Notes: generated by a model not told the origin, from the sequence alone. A stretch of 64,000 nt of DNA from Polyangiaceae bacterium (GCA_023150915.1 JAKLKA010000009.1:1-64000); one strand, 5' to 3'. Shown: positions 25,958-34,467, numbered from the stretch's first letter. Numbers and translations: made by a program.

Positions 25958-27799
25958 ATGTCCCAACGCACCCGTCTGCTCCAGGTGGTCTGCTTCGTCG
26001 CGGCGGTTCCCGCGGTCGCGTCGGCGCAGGTCTCGGGCATCGTCCGCGACACCGCGAACAAGCCCGTGGCCGGTGCCCTCGTCACGGTGCAAGCCAGCAC
26101 CATCGAGACCAAGACGGACGCCAGCGGGGCCTATTCGCTGCCCAACGCCAGCGGCAAGGACGTGAACATCGTCGCCGCCATGCCCGGCCACTACTACGGC
26201 TTCGTCACCGTGACCGCGCCGGCCACCAGCGCCGACATTCAGATCGAGCCGGTGCCGACCACCGTCGACCCCACGTACGAGATCAAGTCACCCGAGATGT
26301 GCTCGGCCTGTCACGACGAGGCGTTCACGGCGTGGAAGGACTCGCCGATGGGCAAGGCCGGGACCAACACCTGGGTCTATGACGTGTACGACGGCAGCGC
26401 CACGCCAGGCGGCAAGGGCGGCTTCGTCTACACGCGCGACAGCATCTTGGCGAAGAAGAACCCCGCCAGCGAGTGCGCGTCGTGCCACCAGCCCGAGACC
26501 TGGTGGAACAAGCCGTATTCGCCGCTGGACCCGGTGGGCTCGAAGACCGACGCGATCGAGCACGGGGTGTCGTGCGAGGTCTGCCACAAGATCGCCAAGA
26601 TCGACGCGAAGAAGCCGAACTTTCCCGGGCTGTGGCCGGGGGTGGTCGAGCTGGCCAAGCCCGGCGGCACGCCCTTCAAGCAGGTGATGTTCGGCGTGCT
26701 GGGGGACGTGACCTACGGCATCGACAACACCATGAAGGCGGCCTATCAGCCGCAGCTCGAGGCTGACGTGTGCGCAGCGTGTCACCAGGACAAGAACGAC
26801 CCCGACGAGGACGGCGATTTCGAAGAAGACAACGGCGTGATCAGCGAGCCGACCTACATCGAATGGCGCGACTCGCCCTATGCGGACCCGGCGAACCCCA
26901 AGCACGCCACCTGCGCCGACTGCCACATGAAGCCGACCAACTCGGCGCAGGCGTGCTCCATGCAGTTCCCGCCGCTCAAGCGGCCGGCGGGCGACGTGCG
27001 TTCGCACGCCTTCCCGGGCACCACTCCCGAGTTCCTCGAGAACGCCGTGAGCATGACGATGAAGGCCACCCAGTCGGCCGGCAGCATCGAGGTGGACGTC
27101 GAGATCGAGAACGACAAGACCGGCCACCACGTGCCGACCGGCGTGACCATCCGCAACATGATCTTGGTGGTGGAAGCGTTCCGCAAGCAAGACGGCAAGA
27201 AGCTGGAGCACACCGGCAAGCAAGTGATCCACGACCTGGGCGGCGTGGGCGACCCCGAGAAGGGTTACTTCGCGGGCCTGCCGGGCAAGCTGTACGCGAA
27301 GGTGAACGGTGACGCGGCCAACAAGGGGCCGACCTTCTTCACCGACGCGGCGAACATTCTCTGGGACAATCGCATCCCGCCGCTCGGCAAAGACGCCACC
27401 AAGTACAGCTTCGCCCTGCCCAGCGACGGCGGCGAGATCCACGTGCGCGCGCGGCTGGTCTATCGGCGCTCGTGGCGCGCACTGGTCGACGCCAAGGGCT
27501 GGACCACCGACGGCCACGGCAAAGAGCTGGAAGATCTCAAGGCACCGTACTTCGGCCATTTGATGGAAGAGGCGGAAGAGGTCTTCGACCTGCCGTGCGA
27601 TGCCGGCGCCTGCGTCGACGGCGGCGCGGGCGGGGCCGGCGGCACCGGCGGCACCGGCACCGGCGGCAGCAGCGCAGGGTCTTCCGGTGACGACGACGGA
27701 GGCTGCGGCTGCCGCACGGCCGGCGGCGGCTCGCTGGCGCTCTGGGCGGGCCTCGCCGGTCTGGCGCTGGCCTTCGGCGCGGCGCGTCGGCGGCGCTGA
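25958..27799 (+). CDS. Secreted pentahaem cytochrome-like protein with MYXO-CTERM-type tail
   Basis: 613 residues from ATG 25958. Signal peptide to about 23, then a carboxypeptidase-regulatory-like beta sandwich (VSGIVRDTANKPVAGALVTVQ to about 95). Five CxxCH haem-binding motifs follow: CSACH, CASCH, CEVCH, CAACH and CADCH. Several other His residues could be distal ligands. The domain from about 360 lacks haem motifs and looks beta-rich, as in cytochrome c554/NrfA-related family members. A Gly/Thr/Ser linker leads to GGCGCR, a hydrophobic helix and ARRRR, the layout of MYXO-CTERM sorting signals, which are processed and displayed on the surface. It may carry electrons at the cell surface. 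Confidence 0.88.
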   Translation: MSQRTRLLQVVCFVAAVPAVASAQVSGIVRDTANKPVAGALVTVQASTIETKTDASGAYSLPNASGKDVNIVAAMPGHYYGFVTVTAPATSADIQIEPVPTTVDPTYEIKSPEMCSACHDEAFTAWKDSPMGKAGTNTWVYDVYDGSATPGGKGGFVYTRDSILAKKNPASECASCHQPETWWNKPYSPLDPVGSKTDAIEHGVSCEVCHKIAKIDAKKPNFPGLWPGVVELAKPGGTPFKQVMFGVLGDVTYGIDNTMKAAYQPQLEADVCAACHQDKNDPDEDGDFEEDNGVISEPTYIEWRDSPYADPANPKHATCADCHMKPTNSAQACSMQFPPLKRPAGDVRSHAFPGTTPEFLENAVSMTMKATQSAGSIEVDVEIENDKTGHHVPTGVTIRNMILVVEAFRKQDGKKLEHTGKQVIHDLGGVGDPEKGYFAGLPGKLYAKVNGDAANKGPTFFTDAANILWDNRIPPLGKDATKYSFALPSDGGEIHVRARLVYRRSWRALVDAKGWTTDGHGKELEDLKAPYFGHLMEEAEEVFDLPCDAGACVDGGAGGAGGTGGTGTGGSSAGSSGDDDGGCGCRTAGGGSLALWAGLAGLALAFGAARRRR

Positions 27800-27809
27800 G
27801 GCGCCGCGC

Positions 27810-29471
27810 TCAGCTCTTCCACGGCCGGCGCTCTAGCCAGAGCACGCGGCACGCTGCCGGCAGCGGCTTGCTCGGCTCCCAGGCCACCAGGCCCTTGCCG
27901 GCCTCGACCAGGGGAACCTCTTGGTCGAGCTCGGCCGGCGAGCGGCCTCGCCACGCTTCGGGCAGATCTCCGAAGCACAGCGCGGTGAGCCCGCCGTCTT
28001 CCACGAAGCCGACGGCGGCGTCGTCGAACAGCGCCGCGGCGGCGAACGTGGGAGCAGCGAGCCGTGACGTGCTGACCGCCAGATCCACCAGGCGCCCGGC
28101 CTCGAGCTTGGCGGCGAAGTCCGCGTCGAACACCCGCGCCACCGTGCGGATCTTCGGCGCCAGCCGCCGGGCGGTGAGCGTGATGGCCAGATTCGCCGCG
28201 TCGTCACCGGTCGCGGCGATGATGGCGGCGGCGCTCGCGACCTCGGCCCGCTGCAGCGTCGCGGCCAGCCGCGCGTCGCCCGCGACGAAAGGCCGGTTCT
28301 CGCGCAGCGCGGTCGAGAACTCGCCGTCGGGATCCACGTCCACGGCGACCACCTCGCGGCCGGCAGAGCGCAACGTGTCGACCGTGCGGTAGCCCACGTT
28401 GCCCAGCCCGACCACCACCACGTGGCCGCCCTTGGGGATGGGCGGGCGCCCCAGCTCTTTCCGCAGCTGCTCGCTCACCACGAAGCTGGTCGCGAAGGAA
28501 TACAGCACGGCCATGGTGACCGAGCCGAGCAGCATGAAGAGCGAGCCGTAGATCATCATCAACGGCCCCGAAGTGCGCGGGGTGATGTCGCCGTAGCCGG
28601 TGGTGGTGACGGTCGTGGCCGTGAAGTAGAGGGCCTCGACCAGGCTGATGGGCGGGTCGACCCCGATCCGGAAGACCACCACGCTGACCGCCGTCAGCGC
28701 GAGCAGCAACCCGAACGCGCGGCGCAGCGGCCGCGGCGAGTTCGCCCAGGCCGTGGCGAAGCTCTTCCGCACGCCGGCCTCCGCTCGGGCGCGCGGCGCT
28801 TGCTCGGTGCTGCCCCGGCTCTCGGGCAGTCGCAGATAGGCCGCGCGCTCGGCGACCACGGCCAGTCGATCGCCGGGGGCGAGCTTCTGACCCTCGGCGG
28901 CTCGTGGGGCGCCGCCGGCGATCACCCCGACACCGAAGCGCTCGCGGACCTCGCTGGCGTCGAGCCCTGCCAGGGGCGAGCCCTCGGTCACGTCCAGGTG
29001 GCCGACCAGCACCTCGGCATCGCCCAGGCTGAAGCCCGCGGTGATCTCGTGCCCCAGCGCACCGAACGCGACCACCGGCGCCGACAGCGCCGACACCCCG
29101 ACCGCCCGCGCGCGCCCGAAGCTCTGCTCGAGGGTGCGCGCCAGATCCCGATCGAAGACCCGGAGCGCGAGGCGCAGCGCAGCGCTGGCGCGCCGCGCGT
29201 CCAGCGCGACCTCCAGGTTCACCAGATCCGAGTCGGTCACGGCCACCAGCGCCGAGGCCCGCTCGATGCCGGCGCGGGCCAGCTCGGCGTCGTCCCGCGC
29301 GTCGCCCCGCAACACCTCGCCCCCACCCTGGGCGATGACGCGCACGCGATCGGCGCGGATCTCGAGGCCCAGCGCGGCCACCTTCACGCCCAGCCGCAGC
29401 AAGAGCCGGCTCACCCGGTAGCCCACGTGCCCCAACCCACAGACGACCACGTGCTCGCGCTCGGCGCTCAT
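27810..29471 (-). CDS. K+ channel/transport protein with RCK (TrkA) domains on both sides of the pore
   Basis: 553 residues from ATG 29471. The order is RCK_N-like NAD-binding domain (VVCGLGHVGYR, about 7-135), RCK_C/TrkA_C-like domain (about 140-215), two-helix pore (about 250-335) with selectivity filter TTGYGD at 290-295, then a second RCK_N domain (VVVVGLGNVGYR at about 351-362) to the end. The intact filter indicates a K+-selective channel gated by nucleotide or ion binding to RCK domains. Prokaryotic RCK channels usually have the RCK domain only after the pore. Stop lies 11 bases from the convergent haem-protein gene. Confidence 0.88.
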   Translation of the reverse strand: MSAEREHVVVCGLGHVGYRVSRLLLRLGVKVAALGLEIRADRVRVIAQGGGEVLRGDARDDAELARAGIERASALVAVTDSDLVNLEVALDARRASAALRLALRVFDRDLARTLEQSFGRARAVGVSALSAPVVAFGALGHEITAGFSLGDAEVLVGHLDVTEGSPLAGLDASEVRERFGVGVIAGGAPRAAEGQKLAPGDRLAVVAERAAYLRLPESRGSTEQAPRARAEAGVRKSFATAWANSPRPLRRAFGLLLALTAVSVVVFRIGVDPPISLVEALYFTATTVTTTGYGDITPRTSGPLMMIYGSLFMLLGSVTMAVLYSFATSFVVSEQLRKELGRPPIPKGGHVVVVGLGNVGYRTVDTLRSAGREVVAVDVDPDGEFSTALRENRPFVAGDARLAATLQRAEVASAAAIIAATGDDAANLAITLTARRLAPKIRTVARVFDADFAAKLEAGRLVDLAVSTSRLAAPTFAAAALFDDAAVGFVEDGGLTALCFGDLPEAWRGRSPAELDQEVPLVEAGKGLVAWEPSKPLPAACRVLWLERRPWKS

Positions 29472-29548
29472 TCGGGGGCGACTATACAACCCGCCCTCGG
29501 AAGCCAGAGGGGAGAGTGTTATCGTCGCCTCCGAACCCGGAGGGCGCC

Positions 29549-30739
29549 ATGCTCAGAACGCGGATTGTCGTCGATCTTCCCAGCGTCGAGGTCTTGCGGC
29601 AAAAGACCTTCGGCGAGGCCTTCCGCTCGCTCTTCGGGGCGCAGCTCGATCTGCGCACCGGCACCGAAGAGATCACGGTCACCGGGCTGGCGCTGATCCA
29701 GGCGCTGGCGAATGGCTTCCAGCTCGCCGGCATCACCAATGCAGTCGCGTTCATCGTCGATCACAAGGTGGTCTACAAGGACCCGGCCGACCAAGGCAAC
29801 GACTTGCCCCTGATCATGGCGGCCTGCCAGCAGTCGCGCCTGCTCACGCGCAAGTTCGGCGAGATGCACCTGGTGATGTCGCATGCCGAGAACGGCATGC
29901 TGGTGATCGCCGACGTGCACCTTCGCCGCGAGACCCTCAAGGGTCAGGCGGAAATGGTGGTGGACCTCTCGGGTCGGATCGACGAGCTGCGCATCGCCCG
30001 GGGCGAGACGGCCGCGGCGTATGCGGCGCGCGTGCGGGCGTTCGCGCGGACGCCGCAGGTGGCCGAGGCGTGGGAGCGCGCCTTCGAGAGCTTCGCGCGG
30101 CGCCTGGCGGCGGCGCTGGGCACGTCGCTTCCCGGGTCGCGCATCGCCGTCGAGCCGGTGAGGATCCAGCTGATCCGCCCGGGCGAGAAGCAGGTGGGGC
30201 GCTTTCGCCACTTGCAGTTCGGGGACGCGGTGCAGCGCCCGACCTATCGCCCCGCCCCGGCGCGCGAGCGCCTCGGCGCGTACGCCGACCCCTTCTACTA
30301 TTACTACTTCGACCCGTACTACGACTTCATGACGTGGGTCATCTTGGACGACATGGCCCGCCACAACTACGTGTGGAGCACGGCGCGCCTGGCCATCGTG
30401 GACGAGCACGGCGTGGACGTCACCGAGGGCGGAGCCAAGCCGCCCAAGCAGGTGCTGCGCGAGACGCTGGATGAAGACGCCGTGGACTTCTCGGACGCCG
30501 GGCTGCTCTTGATCTCGGACGACATCGACGACAGCGGCGAACTCTCGCTCGACGACCTGGCCTCGGGCAACGACTCGGACGCGTGGGGCGCCGACGCTGA
30601 CGCGAGCGGCGACAGCGCCGGCGACGGCGGCAGTGACGGCGGCGGTGGCAGCGACGGTGGAAGCAGCGACGGTGGAAGCAGCGACGGCGGGTCGTCGTGC
30701 GGGTCGTCGTGCGGCGGCGGTTGCGGCGGCGGGTACTGA
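29549..30739 (+). CDS. Uncharacterised protein with Gly/Ser/Asp/Cys-rich C-terminal tail
   Basis: 396 residues from ATG 29549 (GGAGG just upstream). No signal peptide. Residues 1-225 look like a globular alpha/beta protein of unknown family (VVDLPSVEVLRQKTFGEAF; FIVDHKVVYKDPAD). An aromatic-rich segment (PFYYYYFDPYYDFMTW) follows near 250. The last 75 residues are low complexity: Asp/Ser acidic, then GGSSDGGSSD repeats, ending GGSSCGSSCGGGCGGGY. Two identical 12-bp DNA units (30689-30712) encode GSSC. The radical SAM frame begins six bases after its stop, so they share a transcript. The tail resembles peptides modified by radical SAM or azole-forming enzymes, which makes it a candidate substrate. 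No function is known. Confidence 0.8.
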   Translation: MLRTRIVVDLPSVEVLRQKTFGEAFRSLFGAQLDLRTGTEEITVTGLALIQALANGFQLAGITNAVAFIVDHKVVYKDPADQGNDLPLIMAACQQSRLLTRKFGEMHLVMSHAENGMLVIADVHLRRETLKGQAEMVVDLSGRIDELRIARGETAAAYAARVRAFARTPQVAEAWERAFESFARRLAAALGTSLPGSRIAVEPVRIQLIRPGEKQVGRFRHLQFGDAVQRPTYRPAPARERLGAYADPFYYYYFDPYYDFMTWVILDDMARHNYVWSTARLAIVDEHGVDVTEGGAKPPKQVLRETLDEDAVDFSDAGLLLISDDIDDSGELSLDDLASGNDSDAWGADADASGDSAGDGGSDGGGGSDGGSSDGGSSDGGSSCGSSCGGGCGGGY

Positions 30740-30745
30740 GCCGGC

Positions 30746-33274
30746 ATGCTGCGTGAAGGGCGGCTCTTCGGCCGGACCAGCCGGCACTTCACACTGCAGT
30801 GGCACCTGACGCACGCCTGCACCGAAGCCTGTCGCCACTGCTACGATCGCTCACCCGTGGCCACGCTGGGCTTGCCGGCCGCGCGTGACGTGCTGGCCCA
30901 GCTGGAAGCGTTCTGCACGCACCATCAGGTGTCCGGCGGCGTCTGCTTCACCGGTGGGGACCCGCTCCTCTACCCCCACTTCTTCGAGCTGTACCGCGCC
31001 GCGGCCGCGGCCGACTTCTCGCTGAGCATATTGGGAAACCCGGCCAGCGATGACGCCCTCGACGCCCTGCTCGCCATCCGCAAGCCCCGCTACTTCCAGC
31101 TCAGCCTCGAGGGTGTCGAGGCGGTCAACGACGCGATCCGCGGGCCCGGGCACTACGCCCGCGTGATGGAGTTCTTGGGGCGCCTGCGCGCGCGTGGCGT
31201 GCGCGCGCACGTGATGCTCACCCTGCACCGCGAGAACCTGGGCAGCGTCGAGGCGCTGGCCGATGCGCTGGCCGGCAAGGTGGACCGCTTCCTGTACAAC
31301 CGGCTGGCTCAGGTCGGAGAGGGCGCAGATCTCGAGCAGCCCACGCAAGACGAGTACGTCGCGTTCATGCGGCGCTGGTTCTTGCTGGCCAAGAAACACC
31401 GCTTCGTGGGCTTCAAGGACAACCTGCTGAACATTCCCCGGCATCACTTTGGCCAGGCGCTCACGGGCGGTTGCACTGGGGCGGGGTGTGGCGCTGCGTT
31501 CAACTTCCTGGCGCTCTTGCCGAACGGCGAGCTGCATGCGTGTCGCAAGCTGCCTTCGGCGCTGGGCAGCGTGGTGGAGCAGGGGCTCGAGGCCGTCTAC
31601 CAATCGAGCGGCGCCGAGCGGTATCGCGCGGGCTGCGAGGCTTGCATGCTGTGCCCGATCCGCAACGCCTGCGGTGGGTGCCTGGCAGTGAGTCACGGCA
31701 TGGGGCTCGACCCGTTCCAGCAGGTGGACCCGCACTGCTTCTTCGACGAGCGGGCCGAGCGGATCCGTGCGGCGGCGCGGGCAGGCTCAGGCGCCCAGGT
31801 GGCGCAGCACCTCGGCGGCAACGGCGTCGGGGGCAGGCGAGGCGTCGATCCGCACGCCGAGCGCCTCGTACAGCCCGCGCCGCTGGTCCAGCTCCGCCGT
31901 GATCGCAGCAGCGGTGTTGCCGCGCAGCAGGTCGGGGCGATGCACCTGGTCAGCGGGGAGGGCGGCGAGGCGCGCCGCCAGAACGGCCGGCGAAACGTCC
32001 AGGAAGAACACGCGCGCCCCGTTGCACAAGAGGGCGCGGGTGCCCGGGGGCAGAACGGTGCCGGCGCCGGCGGAAATCACCGCGCCGCTCGGGGGCAGGT
32101 GCTCGCGCAAGAAGGCGCGTTCGGCGGTGCGAAAGGCCGGCATGCCGTGGCGCTCGATGAACGCGGCGACGGGCCCCAAGCGCTGCTCGATGATCGCGTC
32201 CACGTCCAGGTGCGGGCGCCCCAGGCGCTGGGCCACCCGGGCGCCGACCGTGGTCTTGCCCGCGCAGGTGTAACCGATCAAGACGACGTTGGCGGTCATC
32301 GGCTGCTACGCGAAGCAGGGCGCGGGCCCGGCCTGCTGGTGCTCGAGCTGACCCGGCGCTGCGGACGAAAGTGCGACGTGTGCTTCCACCGCGACATGCG
32401 CGAAATCAGGGTAGCACAGGCCGACATGTCGCTGGCCGTGGCGCGACGCGCCCTCGAGCTGGCAAGCGGGGCTGGTGTGCGGCGCGTGCGGCTCACGGGC
32501 GGCGAGCCGCTGCGCCACCCGGCCTTCGCAGCGCTGCTGGGCGAGATCCGCGAGCGTGGCTTCGAGACCTGGGTCAACACCGCGGGGCTGACCGAGGGCG
32601 GCACGCCGTGGCAGCTCTTGGGGCAGCAGGCCGACGACGTCTTGCTTCCGCTGCGCGACGCCGAGCAGCGCGCCGAGATCGCCGACGCCGTGCGGGCCAT
32701 CCGTCGGGGCGGTGCGCCCCGCGTGCGCCTGGGCGTGGTGCTCACGCCCGAGCACGTGGCCGAGCTGCCGGCCATCGCCGGACTTTCCCGCGAGCTGGGC
32801 TGCTTCCTCGAGGCGTACCGGGTGATGTCCGTTCCGGGGCAGCTGGCGGGCAGCACCGCCGGCGAGCTGGCACACGCCCTGGAGCAGCTGGACGCGGTGA
32901 ACCGCTGGTTCCCACCCGACACTCGCGTGCGGATCGCCAACGCGGTGCCCTTCTGCGTGGTGCCCGATCGCCGGCTCGTGGCTCGAAATGGCTTCGGCGC
33001 ACGCTTCGACGACGGGCGCGATCGCTTGGTGGTTTCCCCCGAAGGGGAGATCCGCCCCAGCTATTCGCTGCGCCTGGGGCTGGGGCACGTGGATCACACC
33101 ACGCTGATCGAAGCCTGGCAGCACCCGACCTTGCTCGCGCTCCACTCGGCGGGCGGGTTGCCGGCCGCGTGCCGGTCGTGCAGCGAGCTGGCCGTCTGCC
33201 GCGGTGGCAGCCGGCACGAGGCTTTGGCCGCCAGCGGAGACCTCGGGGGGATGGACCCGCTGGCGCTCGGTTGA
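30746..33274 (+). CDS. Double radical SAM open frame (SbtM-like domain, antisense linker, second radical SAM domain)
   Basis: One uninterrupted 842-codon frame from ATG 30746. Domain 1 (about 1-345) is a radical SAM/SPASM enzyme: THACTEACRHC (Cys25, 29, 32), FTGGDPL, and auxiliary-cluster cysteines in GGCTGAGCG, LHAC, CEACMLCPIRNACGGC and PHC. The pattern resembles the SbtM-type maturases of the selenobiotic peptide group. Residues about 346-517 are antisense, codon-aligned, to the shikimate kinase gene and look like a shadow rather than a real domain. Domain 2 (about 525-842) has TRRCGRKCDVC, LTGGEPLRHP, and a C-terminal CRSCSELAVC. No stop separates them. Either a true fusion, or two genes of which the first lost its stop and the second starts near GTG 32339. 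Confidence 0.75.
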   Translation: MLREGRLFGRTSRHFTLQWHLTHACTEACRHCYDRSPVATLGLPAARDVLAQLEAFCTHHQVSGGVCFTGGDPLLYPHFFELYRAAAAADFSLSILGNPASDDALDALLAIRKPRYFQLSLEGVEAVNDAIRGPGHYARVMEFLGRLRARGVRAHVMLTLHRENLGSVEALADALAGKVDRFLYNRLAQVGEGADLEQPTQDEYVAFMRRWFLLAKKHRFVGFKDNLLNIPRHHFGQALTGGCTGAGCGAAFNFLALLPNGELHACRKLPSALGSVVEQGLEAVYQSSGAERYRAGCEACMLCPIRNACGGCLAVSHGMGLDPFQQVDPHCFFDERAERIRAAARAGSGAQVAQHLGGNGVGGRRGVDPHAERLVQPAPLVQLRRDRSSGVAAQQVGAMHLVSGEGGEARRQNGRRNVQEEHARPVAQEGAGARGQNGAGAGGNHRAARGQVLAQEGAFGGAKGRHAVALDERGDGPQALLDDRVHVQVRAPQALGHPGADRGLARAGVTDQDDVGGHRLLREAGRGPGLLVLELTRRCGRKCDVCFHRDMREIRVAQADMSLAVARRALELASGAGVRRVRLTGGEPLRHPAFAALLGEIRERGFETWVNTAGLTEGGTPWQLLGQQADDVLLPLRDAEQRAEIADAVRAIRRGGAPRVRLGVVLTPEHVAELPAIAGLSRELGCFLEAYRVMSVPGQLAGSTAGELAHALEQLDAVNRWFPPDTRVRIANAVPFCVVPDRRLVARNGFGARFDDGRDRLVVSPEGEIRPSYSLRLGLGHVDHTTLIEAWQHPTLLALHSAGGLPAACRSCSELAVCRGGSRHEALAASGDLGGMDPLALG
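31787..32299 (-). CDS. Shikimate kinase-like protein, nested antisense
   Basis: 170 residues from ATG 32299. It phosphorylates shikimate in aromatic amino-acid synthesis if family function holds. Walker A is GYTCAGKTT; the substrate residues appear in LDVDAIIE (Asp pair), FRTAERAFL (Arg and Glu), the Gly-rich loop SAGAGTVLP, RPDL, and LDQRRGLYE. Length is normal. Unusually, it lies wholly within the frame of the double radical SAM gene on the opposite strand, with codons aligned. Its stop TGA is read as TCA (Ser) on the plus strand. Given the family likeness I think this is the real gene in this interval, and I assign the name aroK only tentatively. Confidence 0.8.
   Translation of the reverse strand: MTANVVLIGYTCAGKTTVGARVAQRLGRPHLDVDAIIEQRLGPVAAFIERHGMPAFRTAERAFLREHLPPSGAVISAGAGTVLPPGTRALLCNGARVFFLDVSPAVLAARLAALPADQVHRPDLLRGNTAAAITAELDQRRGLYEALGVRIDASPAPDAVAAEVLRHLGA
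32339..33274 (+). CDS. Second radical SAM domain: alternative separate gene
   Basis: Alternative reading of the 3' part of the 30746-33274 frame, given because the intervening antisense stretch is unlikely to be protein. The domain begins at LLVLELTRRCGRKCDVC, but the only start-like codon close to the right place is GTG 32339, which would cut the first beta strand. The missing good start favours either the fusion or a lost start. It has LTGGEPL, then TGLS-like loops, SPEGEIRPSYSLR, and CRSCSELAVCRGG for an auxiliary cluster. This layout is that of peptide-modifying radical SAM enzymes. The last base is the stop shared with the long frame. Confidence 0.45.
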   Translation: MLELTRRCGRKCDVCFHRDMREIRVAQADMSLAVARRALELASGAGVRRVRLTGGEPLRHPAFAALLGEIRERGFETWVNTAGLTEGGTPWQLLGQQADDVLLPLRDAEQRAEIADAVRAIRRGGAPRVRLGVVLTPEHVAELPAIAGLSRELGCFLEAYRVMSVPGQLAGSTAGELAHALEQLDAVNRWFPPDTRVRIANAVPFCVVPDRRLVARNGFGARFDDGRDRLVVSPEGEIRPSYSLRLGLGHVDHTTLIEAWQHPTLLALHSAGGLPAACRSCSELAVCRGGSRHEALAASGDLGGMDPLALG

Positions 33275-33306
33275 CGCTGCCCGCGCACCGGGGCACGAGC
33301 GCCCGC

Positions 33307-34467
33307 ATGCGTTTCTCGGTGTTGGCTCTGGGGCTCGCGCTCCTTTCGGGTTGTGGGAGCTCGGACGACTCGAGCTCGGGCAGCGGCGGCACGGCCGGCA
33401 CGGGCGGCGGCGGCGGCACGGGCGGCAGCGGCGGCGCGGGCGGCGCGGGCGGCGCGGCGGGCACGGGTGGGCAGTCTGCCGAGTGCGCGGCGCTGGGTCA
33501 GAAGCTGCAGGCGGCGCTGGACCAAGCCCGCCAGAGCACCGGCAGCCGCGATGCGGCGCTCGCCGTCACCACCGAGAAGTGCGGCACGAACGCGTTCGTC
33601 AGCGGCGAGTCGAAGCTGACGGGCAGCGAGCTGTTCCGCATCGGCAGCGTCACCAAGACCTATGTGTCGGCGGTGGTGCTGCGCCTGGTGGGCGCGGGCA
33701 AGCTGAGCCTGGACGACAAGCTCGACGGGTGGGTGAGCGGGGTGCCGAACGGCAGCGCCATCACGGTGCGCATGCTGCTCAATCACACCAGCGGCATCTT
33801 CAGCTACACCCAAGACCCGTCTTTCTTGTCGGACTTGACCAAGGCGTGGACGCCCGACGAGCTGGTCCAGCTCGCCGCGTCGCACGGGGCCGTGAACCCG
33901 CCCGGCACGAAGTGGGACTACTCCAACACCAACTACGTGTGCCTGGGCATCATCGCCGAGAAGGTCGGCGGCGGGCCCATCGCGCAGCAGATCCGGGCTC
34001 AGCTGCTCGCGCCGAATCAGCTCGATCACACCTTCTTCGACGGCGGCGAAAAGCTGGGCGACACGCTGGCGCCGGGCTTCGCCAAAGACGGAACGGACTC
34101 GACCTACGCGCTTCACCCGTCGGGGCCCTGGGCGGCCGGCGCGATGACGGCGACGGTGGCCGACACGGCGCGCTGGATCGAGCTGTACGCGACCGGCAAG
34201 GCCGTGCCCCCGGCGCAGCAGGCCGAGATGGAGAAGGGCGAGGCGGTCGGGTCCAACGTGACCTATGGCCTGGGCGTGATGATGCTCGACGCGGCCATCA
34301 CCGGCGGCGCCGGCAAGGCCTACGGCCACAACGGCAGCATCAACGGCTACCACACCCAGGCGTTCCACTTTCGCGATAGCAAGACCACCATCGTGAGCAT
34401 CGTCAACCAGGACGGCGCCGATGCGAACGACGTGACCGTGGCCGCGCTCACCACCTTGTTTCCGTGA
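33307..34467 (+). CDS. Serine beta-lactamase-like lipoprotein hydrolase
   Basis: 386 residues from ATG 33307. Lipoprotein signal MRFSVLALGLALLSGC (Cys 16) and a Gly/Thr/Ala linker to about 55. The domain matches the class C beta-lactamase/DD-peptidase/esterase fold: SxxK at Ser114-Lys117 (IGSVTKTY), YxN at Tyr205-Asn207 (YSNTNY), and a third motif HNGSINGY with His in place of the usual Lys, as is common in esterase-type members. The catalytic residues are present. A role in peptidoglycan or ester hydrolysis is likely; lactamase activity is not implied. The next gene's GTG overlaps its stop. Confidence 0.9.
   Translation: MRFSVLALGLALLSGCGSSDDSSSGSGGTAGTGGGGGTGGSGGAGGAGGAAGTGGQSAECAALGQKLQAALDQARQSTGSRDAALAVTTEKCGTNAFVSGESKLTGSELFRIGSVTKTYVSAVVLRLVGAGKLSLDDKLDGWVSGVPNGSAITVRMLLNHTSGIFSYTQDPSFLSDLTKAWTPDELVQLAASHGAVNPPGTKWDYSNTNYVCLGIIAEKVGGGPIAQQIRAQLLAPNQLDHTFFDGGEKLGDTLAPGFAKDGTDSTYALHPSGPWAAGAMTATVADTARWIELYATGKAVPPAQQAEMEKGEAVGSNVTYGLGVMMLDAAITGGAGKAYGHNGSINGYHTQAFHFRDSKTTIVSIVNQDGADANDVTVAALTTLFP

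Noticed and set aside
30601-30735. Low-complexity repeat considered as a CRISPR or satellite array
   Set aside because: The repeats are short, adjacent, coding (GGSSD and GSSC units) and lack spacers.
29549-30739. Gly/Ser/Cys tail considered as a selenoprotein feature
   Set aside because: No in-frame TGA other than the stop was seen and the tail cysteines are normal TGC codons; there is no sign of selenocysteine use.
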